From Cordilura impudica (taxonomy: Eukaryota; Arthropoda; Insecta; Diptera; Scathophagidae): 64,000 nucleotides of DNA. The stretch spans positions 296,408,844-296,472,843 of the forward strand of contig OY821517.1 of NCBI GenBank assembly GCA_963682025.1. The letters run 5' to 3'. The notes below the pieces were generated by a model, which saw nothing but the letters and a program-made list of their open reading frames with translations, was not told the origin of the DNA and made no database searches. Shown here piece by piece: positions 56,823 through 64,000 of the stretch; position 1 is the first letter of the stretch; each line of letters opens with the position of its first letter. The position numbers were made by a program, and so were the translations under genes.

Positions 56823-57290
56823 ATATGGTTGTGTGTATGCCTGAACAACGCTGGGAGATATTACGACATTACTTTGAAAATCATGGTAATGTTGCAGAAT
56901 ATGTGCAAAAATTGCGTACGGATTTTTGAAGAAGAGAAGCACCGTCAGGTCAGTATGTTCGTTATCTTGCGAAAAAAAGTGAAAGAAACTGGCATCGTCA
57001 TCGATAAACCAAAGCGTGAAAAGCCAAAAACAGTGCGTACACCCGAGAATATTGCTGCTGTGGCAAAAAGTGTGCGTGAAGCGCCATCAACATCAATTCT
57101 CAAGAATTCAACATTTCGGAGGTATCATTGAGACGAATTTTGCATAAAGACCTTGGTGTGACGCCATACAAAATCCAATTGGTGCAGGAGTTGAAGACAA
57201 CTGACCATCCAATGCGTTTTCGCTAAGTGGGCCTGCGATCGACTTACAGAAGATGCCGATTTTGTGGAAAAAAGTCAAATTGTCAATATA
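56823..57290 (+). pseudogene. IS630/mariner-like transposase, N-terminal half
   Basis: ATG 56825 opens a frame reading VCMPEQRWEILRHYF and ENHGNVAEYVQKLRTDFEEE, then with frameshifts VRYLAKKVKETGIVIDKPKR, VRTPENIAAVAKSVREAPST, VSLRRILHKDLGVTPYKIQL, VQELKTTDHPMRF and, past a shift, WACDRLTEDADFVEK. This is the helix-turn-helix region and linker of the same broad family as 31948-33033 (shared RILRKDLG..PYKIQLVQELK). Homology ends near 57290, just before the first catalytic aspartate. Confidence 0.7.
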
Positions 57291-57300
57291 CTCTTCATGC

Positions 57301-58443
57301 AATATGCAGTGATATTTTGAAATTTTGTACTAAATGGTACAATCAAATCAAAAAGAATTACTCCGATCTGACTGCTAGTTTTTTTTTTATAGCGTCTCAA
57401 AGTCAGTACTTGTATGTTTTACCGAACCAACTTAATTTAAACCTAAGACTCAAAACGAATATTATTTTATTATGTGAGCTAACGTTTTTCTTTTTATTTT
57501 TATTTAAAGTAGGATATTTCAGTATACTAAAATGTTTATTTTTATGAACATATAACAAAAATCCCTTTTTTCTCCAAACATTTGGACCTGCAAGTTTAGC
57601 ACTACTTTCTCCCAGTTGGAAATCACTACTAATATATTGTCTGACATCTGTTTTTACATTTTTAATCAATTTCAAGTGCCCCTAGGTGCCCCCTTTCAAT
57701 TTGTTGCATTACACAGCATAACATTTTTCATCTGATTAATTCGGGACTAAATTCTGATAAGGCTCTTTTGTTTAACATAACTCGAGAACCACTAGTCGGA
57801 TTTTGCTGAAACAAATCTAGAAAATCCAAGAATTACAATTACTTTCATCTGTTCATATAGTGTTTCGCTACATAAGCAATAGTTTCGCAGTTATAAATAA
57901 ATGTATGAAGAAAAAAAAATATTTTTTGCCCAAAAAATTGATTTTTTTTTTGTAATTCATAAAAAATCCAAAAGGGTAAAAAAGTAACCTATGAATAAAA
58001 TGAGACATAAATCATGAAAATCGATGAACGCGTTTCGCTTCTATTCACAATTAAGTGAAGGTATGAATTTCAAAAATTTGCTCGAGATATCCACAAAATT
58101 CTTTGGAAAAAACATTGATGACTTTTTATGATTCTCAGTATTAAAAAAAAGGAATAAACAAAAGGTTATTTGATTTTTATGATTCCGGTAGCAAAGTAAT
58201 AGACGCTAATAAATGTGCGTGGACAAAAATGAAAAAAGGAAAGCACACATTTTTAATTATGTATTTTTCCGTTTTTTTTTTTATAGAAATTGCACCCACA
58301 TTTATTAGTGCTCATGTTTTGCAACGTTTCGAAATATACGCCCATTCATAAGTACCTGACAGTAAAATATTGAAAAATACGTAGTATTTATAGTTGTTCA
58401 TTGATCGATTTTTGTCATTCAACAAGTGCCGACAAACGAGAAA
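57301..58443. other. Non-coding part of the block inside the split element
   Basis: AT-rich with several homopolymer runs. It may include the leader of Transib D, but no CACAGTG terminus was found (nearest is ACACAGCATAAC at 57712). Confidence 0.35.
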
Positions 58444-58508
58444 ACTACATGCCATTTTTCTCAGGTTTTTAATTATAACTGAAACTAAGGACCAAGAGTT
58501 TTACGACA

Positions 58509-59223
58509 ATGGAAAGTTTTTCTATTTCACATGGAGTTTCATGCTCGAAGCTTCTGGAGTTTGGCAAAGACAGAACAAAATTAAAACAGTTTTTGCAACA
58601 ATCGCACGTTGGCTTAAACGAAACTACAGCATGTGAAATTTTGGATAGAATATATAAAGCCTTTTACTCTAAGTTCAAACAAAGATGGCAGGATTCTAAT
58701 CGTACGAAGTCACGATTTGAAAAAAATAATGCAAATTGGCTCTGGTACGACAAATTCAGGAAATACGTCACGAAGATTCTTTCATAATCCTGCTTTGGTT
58801 TCCGAAATCACGGGTCTAGATGAAAACATAATCAAGAGGTTTTCAATAATTCTCGAAGCTATAATAATCAGCGAGGTAGTAGATCCAAAAAAAATTGGTG
58901 ATTTTTGTCTGGAGGCGGCAAAGGAGTTTGTTGCACTATACGAGTGGTACAATATGCCACCTACACTTCACAAAATTCTGATTCATGGAAAAGATATAAT
59001 TGAAAAGTGTATTTTTCCTGTAGGCTTACTATCCGAAGAGGCTCAGGAAAGTCGTAACAAAGCCTATAAAAAATATCGCCTTAGAAACTCCAGAAAATGC
59101 AGTCGAATTGCCACCAACGAAGACACTATGCACCGAATGATGGTAACATCAGATCCCATGAGCTCACATTTGACTCCTTCATTTAGCCAGAAAAAGCATA
59201 GCGTTATAAGCGACGAAGTTTAA
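58509..59223 (+). pseudogene. Transib transposase D, internally deleted
   Basis: The N-terminal frame begins at ATG 58509: MESFSISHGVSCSKLLEFGK, ACEILDRIYKAFYSKFKQRW, DSNRTKSRFEKNNANWL. Near 58735 it jumps, in a different frame, to GSGTTNSGNTSRRFFHN, ITGLDENIIKRFSIILEA, KKIGDFCLEAAKEFVALYEW, YNMPPTLHKILIHGKDIIEK, VGLLSEEAQESRNKAYKKYR and TSDPMSSHLT, stop at 59221. SNRT and NWL anchor it to loci B and C; GNTSRRFF and LSEEAQESRNK anchor it to A. The segment expected to carry the first catalytic aspartates is deleted. No other stop interrupts the two parts. Confidence 0.82.
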
Positions 59224-59389
59224 GGCTCTTTTAGAATAATAAATTAAAAATAGATTTAAAATAAATAATAAATTAAAAATTAAAAAAATCATTTAAATTT
59301 TTTTGTTACATTGTAGGTAACGATATACATTTCTCTAACTTTATTTATTTTGATTATTTTTGTGTATTACTATATAAATAAAACTAAAT

Positions 59390-59811
59390 TTGTGCCCGCC
59401 CAGTAGCCCGATCCCACCCATTTTTGCCAAGACTATTTAAATTTATACTCTGGCATCTAAAACAAAATTTCAGGGCTTTGGCTATCACAGAACTCCAAAT
59501 ATATGATGTTAAAAATTCACTTTGTATGGGGGCAGCCCGATCCCGCCGAAATTTAACAGGATCAGTTCTTGGATAAAAACAACCCCACGCACTAAATTTC
59601 ATCCATATTTACCGATCTTAATGGAATTTAAGCGAATTTTTCTGAAAATTTTGTGTGGGCGCTAGGTCCAAACATGGACCGATTTTCACCATTTTCAATA
59701 GTGTTCGTCCCTGGCCCAATATAAATGTATGTTCCAAATTTCATCCAGTTATCTCTTAAATTGCGACCTATATCGTATTTTTTCCTCACCTCCATACAAA
59801 AATTCCCAGTG
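59390..59811. repeat. Helitron-like and fly-repeat fragments
   Basis: 59390-59620 carries GCCCGATCCCACCCATTTTT and TTTGTATGGGGGCAGCCCGA, wording of the GTGGGCGTGGCA repeats. 59630-59800 carries CATGGACCGATTTTCACCAT and CCAAATTTCATCCAG, related to the repeat at 22866. Confidence 0.5.
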
Positions 59812-60142
59812 TGAGGCGCTACGTGCCACACAGGCGAAGCTACACTCGATGTTTTGCGCCCTGTTTTTGAAGATCGCATTATCAGCCGCAGAGCTGATGT
59901 CGTTTGGTCACCTCGGAGCTGCGATTTGACACTGTTGGACTATTATTTGTGGGGTGCCCTCAAAGATAAGTGTTACGCCAACAAGCCAGAGACGATTGAC
60001 GCTTTAAAGGACAATATTCGTGAAGCCATTGGTGAAATACAGCTGCACACAATCGATAATGTGCTTAAAAATTGGACCGATCGTGTAGGCTACCGCATGG
60101 CCAGCCGTGGCAGCCATTTGAATGAAATTATTTTCCATTATT
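59812..60142 (+). pseudogene. IS630/mariner-like transposase, C-terminal half
   Basis: Open from GATCHT (just after the lost second aspartate) through LDVLRPVFEDRIISRRADVV, WSPRSCDLTLLDYYLWGALK, ETIDALKDNIREAIGEIQ and SRGSHLNEIIFHY to a TAA at 60140-60142. The third aspartate (SCDLT) is present. Counting from where the second aspartate would be gives 36 residues, as in 31948-33033. It completes the N-terminal half at 56823-57290. Confidence 0.8.
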
Positions 60143-60249
60143 AACCGGAAGGATTGTACTTTCAAATCAAAAAAAAGAAATTTGAGATAATATTCAGTAG
60201 TTTTTTTTATAGCATTTTCAAAAAAAAAAAAAGTTATTTGGCGGACCCT

Positions 60250-61109
60250 ATATATATTTTTTTTTTTTATGTATGGATTTACTTTTCCAATTTCTACCAT
60301 TCTCATTTTCGTAAATTGCCAAATAAAATGTATGGATTTAATATTTATTTTTTGTAACCTTGGAAATACTTTATTTAGTTAATAATTTATAGCTCTTTGT
60401 GAATACATTATATTATCTTTTTTTGCTAGGCAACCACATGTTGTAAAACTATATCTTTTTAAGATACCAGCCATGAAGTGTAGAATATATATGACAAGAA
60501 AATTGCAAACCAGTTGATAAAGATAAAATACTACTGGTGTAATTGAATATATTTTTTTCTTCCTTTGATATAAAACAGGCAAAAATTACAAATTCATAGC
60601 AATTATATATTAAAAGAGAGTGTATAAAAGTAATAAAACATGATTTACTATGATGCTTTACTAAAAAAAAAAAGTTGTACATTACCGTTGAGCAATAAAA
60701 AATAATAAAATATTTGTTATTCTGATAACGGAAACAAAAAAAAAAAAAATATATTATAAAGACAAATTGTTAGCAACGTTGTTGCTGGAAACTTGCAAAT
60801 TTGATTTATTACCGAATAAATCATTTATATGGAAGCAGAAATTAAGAATCTGTACGGGGTCGAGTAATTACTAGCAATCTGTTATTTGATTTAAAAAATT
60901 GCGATTTGTAATATGAGTTTGATTTCTCAAAAGCCTCGAGAGTGTTAAAACTTAAATATGATAGAAAGAACATTGCATTCTAAATATACTGGCCTACAAA
61001 TTTAAAAAAAAAAAAAACTGAATGTAAAGACGAAGGATGTTTTTTAACTAACCTGGGAGCGCTGAATTCGAATATGGTATAAAAATTGGGCTATCACGTC
61101 TTGTTCACT
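60250..61109. other. AT-rich interval, no gene recognised
   Basis: Nothing identified. Confidence 0.35.
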
Positions 61110-61440
61110 TTTTATCGCATGCTGTTTTTTGTATATAATTTTAGCTAGTAATGCACTAATGCCATTTTTTAGCTTTTTATTTTACCTAGAAACATGGTAT
61201 GATGGCTTATGAAAGAGCTTATAAAAAAGTGACATTTGAATACAAACTCAATTGATCTAATATATTTCAGCAATAACAGTCGCAAATAAAAATATTCAGA
61301 AAAATATGGAGAGCTTCAGTTATAAAGAACTGGTCGAAGAGTATTTTAGAAACAAAAACCAGGAAGACGCTCTTAGTTACGTTAAAATAAAATTAAACTT
61401 AATTCAAAGCACTAAAAAAATGCTACAATGAAGTTGGCTA
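61110..61440 (+). pseudogene. Transib-like N-terminal relic G
   Basis: The leader (TAGTAATGCACTAATGCC, TTTTACCTAGAAACATGG) and the short frame from ATG 61307, MESFSYKELVEEYFRNKNQE then DALSYVKIKLNLIQSTKK, stop at 61430, match 43100-43460 inverted. A splice-acceptor-like TATTTCAG precedes the coding part (near 61270). Only the first 40 codons remain. Assignment to Transib depends on locus E, where this N-terminus is followed by the C-terminal signature. Confidence 0.5.
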
Positions 61441-61955
61441 CAATAAACAAAACCTTTATATAAAATTTAAATTGATTATTTATTTTCAGATATAAAATAA
61501 CTAGTGGATTGTGTGGCGCCTAGGCGCCCGTTTATTTTGACTTTAACAAACAAATTTTTTTTCCCATTTCAAAATTTTCCTATATTTTATATATTTAAAA
61601 AAAATTAATTTTAATGTTTTTAAAATTGAAAAAAAAAAAAAAAACGGAAAACAATTGTAAAAAATACAAACCAAAAACTTCAAATGAAATTTTGTGAAAG
61701 GTCCTTTTATGTATATTTTCGCATAAGTTTGCCAGTAGCCAACCTTTGCTTTATATTTTCTGCTTCTATACATAAGAAGTTTTTAATATTATATGATTTT
61801 AAAAAAATATTTTATTTTGATAGAAACTCGGTAATTTTAGTCTTAATAATTTAATAATTTAATTTATGTTTTATAACTTTTTAAAATGCATCAAAATAAG
61901 TAAACTTATTCAACTAAAAAAAGTTTTTAAACCTTTCGGACAAAACAAACAAAAA
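61441..61955. other. AT-rich interval, no gene recognised
   Basis: Homopolymer-rich; nothing identified. Confidence 0.35.
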
Positions 61956-62035
61956 ATACTACGGTTATAACGAACTTAGTCTATAACGAACTAATTTGGC
62001 CGGTCCCGCCGAGTTCGTTATAACCGAATTCCATT
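61956..62035. repeat. pogo/Tigger-like terminal motif
   Basis: GGTTATAACGAACTTAG at 61963 and AGTTCGTTATAACCG at 62011 are inverted, with a third AACGAACTAATTTGG between. GGTTATAACGAACT-type repeats near the ends are typical of pogo/Tigger-like transposons. Only one end is visible. Confidence 0.35.
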
Positions 62036-63320
62036 TTATTGTAGAAAAAATAGAATAGCATAGAAAAAAAAACATTTTAGAGCAAGGTTCCTAAAAGTTT
62101 CTTAAGGGGGTGGTTTTAAAGGTTTTAAAATTTAATAATAATAACTAATTGCATAATTCGTTTTTGAAGACATGAATACACGTTATAGCATAACATTTAA
62201 AATATCTTTGAAAAAATTTTCAACTAAAAATTTTAATAAATAAGTCTGTGAACAGCATAACTCGTTACCGGACCATCTGAAAAAAAAAATCGAAATGCGT
62301 TTAAAAGGTGACATGTTTCCCGGAGTAGTGACGAAGAGTTTTTAAATTTTTTTTTGCAGCATTTTGAAGTGAAAAACGATTTTTGCTATACAATTTCGGG
62401 AATTAAAAAATGGGGAAGAAAGTAGAATTAAAAATAGAACTTCGTGGTTACCTGACGATTTTTGTGTATATATAGTGTGTAAAATTTCAAAAGAATCGGT
62501 CAAGAAGATGTTCACGGACTTCGAACATTTATTTGCGAGAAAATCGGTTTGAAGTTTTTTAAAAACTGATTTGTATACTATATACCGTATGAGGCCGGTC
62601 GCTGGAAACGCTGTATCTTCTTAAGTTTTGCTCTGATTTACTTAAAATGTTGACACAACACTCTCGACATGTTGTGAATTCAGGAAGAGAAATGCAAAAA
62701 AAGGTTTTAAAACCTACCACACATTAAGGAAATGCAAACACCAATACACCAACGTACACAAAAAAGAAAAAAATATTTCATATTTCATCATACATGTGAA
62801 CTGAAAAAAAGAGAATTACATTTTTTGCAAAGTTATCTATAAATCTAAAAAAGAAAAAATAAAAAATGACCGCGTATTAATTTTACTTCAAAAAAAAAAA
62901 AAAAATCGCTTTTAATTCTTCCATTATAATTTCAATAAATTATTCAAATTAAAATCTTAAATATACTTTTTTACGTAATTTATGTTTGTCCAAATTTTTT
63001 TAAAAGCATATTATGCAAAAATTAATATTATGAGTGAAAAAAAAATTATTTTCCCACCTCTCTTCTAAAATTCCAATGTAATTTAATTATGCAAAGTTAC
63101 AATAATTTAAATTTTCAATACAGAGCTATAAACGAAATCATACGTTGGACAACAATAAAATCTACATTGAAGATCTCTTTTTTCTCAAATATTTATCAAA
63201 AAAAGCATGCTCTTTGGTAAGTGCTGGCCATCAATGAACTGAGCGAAAGTACTCTTAACAATACAAAACAATTTTGAGATGAAAAACAAAACAGACAAAC
63301 GAAGAAGTTTAGTAAGTGTT
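62036..63320. other. AT-rich interval, no gene recognised
   Basis: Nothing identified. Confidence 0.35.
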
Positions 63321-63410
63321 GCCAATTTTGACAACTTATTGTAATTTCGACGATTTTGCAATTTTGCCAATTTTGACAACTTATTGTAATTTCGACGATT
63401 TTGCAATTTG
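63321..63410. repeat. 45-bp tandem duplication
   Basis: 63321-63365 and 63366-63410 are identical apart from the last base or two; the unit starts GCCAATTTTGACAACTTATT and ends CGATTTTGCAATTTT. It resembles the GCGATTTTTG repeat style seen elsewhere. Confidence 0.85.
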
Positions 63411-64000
63411 TTAAAATGATTTGTTAAATTTGTAAAAATGATGATTGAAGATTTAAAATTATCAGTAGTATAAAAACTGCGATTTCAAGGGTTACCAATT
63501 AATGGGTTGTTTATCGAAAATTGATAGTTTTTTGTTCAGTGTAAATGGAAATTACAAAGTATGTATAGATTTAATTCTGGGTCAAGTCGTTTCAAAACGG
63601 AAATACCTTGAATAGCATCTCTATTTAAGATTTAAGTTTCAATTACGGCGATACTTTATTAAATCTATATTATATGTTTCAGCTATAGATACATATCAAT
63701 AAAATTATTTAGTTGATTGCTGTGTTAAATTTTTGCGTTGAATTTCACCACTAATACATTTTTATATATAGAAATAACCAATGCTGTAATAATATTCGTA
63801 ATATGAATGATATAAATAAATTTGATTGTTTCCTTTTGTAATATTTTGTAGAGTTTTATTTTTATTATCTTGACAATTTCTTGTTTTCAAAATGACGATT
63901 TTGGCGATTTAGTTTCCAAAATTGTCGATTTTCAGAAGATTTTATTAGCAGCACTGGTCGGTAACAAAGAACAGAGAAAATTATGTGTGGGTTTGTATAA
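63411..64000. other. AT-rich interval to window end
   Basis: 63890-63945 has CGATTTTGGCGATTT-like units of the degenerate repeat seen at 11290-11690. No gene was seen. Confidence 0.4.

Larger units (their letters stand above)
56713..60249 (+). mobile_element. Tc1/mariner-like element split by a 2.5-kb block
   Basis: The left end AAGGGTCCGCCATTTAACG (56713) and the right end GTTATTTGGCGGACCCT (ends 60249) are inverted partners with a T-rich extension. Coding halves at 56823-57290 and 59812-60142 belong to one transposase. The block between, 57300-59811, contains Transib D and repeat fragments and replaces the catalytic centre, so an insertion was accompanied or followed by loss of element sequence. 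Confidence 0.75.

Noticed and set aside
57712..57723. ACACAGCATAAC as the terminus of Transib D
   Set aside because: The heptamer deviates (CACAGCA) and the flank is not the expected CG-rich 5-bp target.

Overview
This window looks like transposon-saturated, AT-rich intergenic or heterochromatic DNA from an insect. A schizophoran fly is the best guess, because it carries GTGGGCGTGGCA-type Helitron-like repeats and an AACAAGTAAGAAAATTATAG-type interspersed repeat, both of which I associate with fly genomes. I found no host gene, rRNA, tRNA, bacterial operon or CRISPR array that I can defend. Nearly every supportable coding stretch is transposase or reverse transcriptase, and most are broken by stops, frameshifts, internal deletions or later insertions. 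All family names come from reading motifs by eye; no search was run.

Layout. 1-957: 21-bp minisatellite. 1-2.9 kb: probable PIF/Harbinger element (last transposase exon on +, spliced MADF/BESS-type partner gene on -). 5.0-6.4 kb: 5' part of a Transib (RAG1-like) element with an RSS-like end. 7.4-9.36 kb: piggyBac element with both TIRs and TTAA duplications. 9.9 kb: MITE. 12.1-14.4 kb: 5'-truncated non-LTR retrotransposon. 14.8-17.4 kb: DNA transposon with about 590-bp TIRs and a transposase of a family I cannot name. 20.0-22.1 kb: Helitron-like non-autonomous element. 23.4-33.2 kb: a Russian-doll insertion, in which a Helitron-like element holds a Transib, which holds an RTE-type retrotransposon, which holds another Helitron-like element; a Tc1/mariner-like element with an uninterrupted 361-codon transposase sits in the outer copy. 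33.5-34.4 kb: Jockey/CR1-like 3' fragment. 35.3-38.1 kb: internally deleted Transib. 39.2-42.7 kb: decayed DNA transposon with about 390-bp TIRs, again of unassigned superfamily, beside a further Transib relic. 46.0-49.6 kb: almost identical inverted duplications in an A-C-A'-C' order. 52.5-55.7 kb: fold-back transposon with about 1.38-kb TIRs and a 6-bp TSD. 56.7-60.25 kb: mariner-like element split by a block holding another deleted Transib. 61.1-61.4 kb: Transib-like N-terminal relic. The rest is AT-rich DNA without recognisable genes.

Main theme. At least seven Transib/RAG1-like loci lie in 64 kb. Four termini begin CACAGTG and have a nonamer-like block 22 or 23 bp inside. One copy has a 20-bp perfect palindrome centred exactly on the element/target-duplication border, which is what hairpin-opening (P-nucleotide) repair would leave. 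Three long-TIR transposons carry proteins of widespread but, to my knowledge, poorly classified arthropod families; they are the best candidates for under-described systems.
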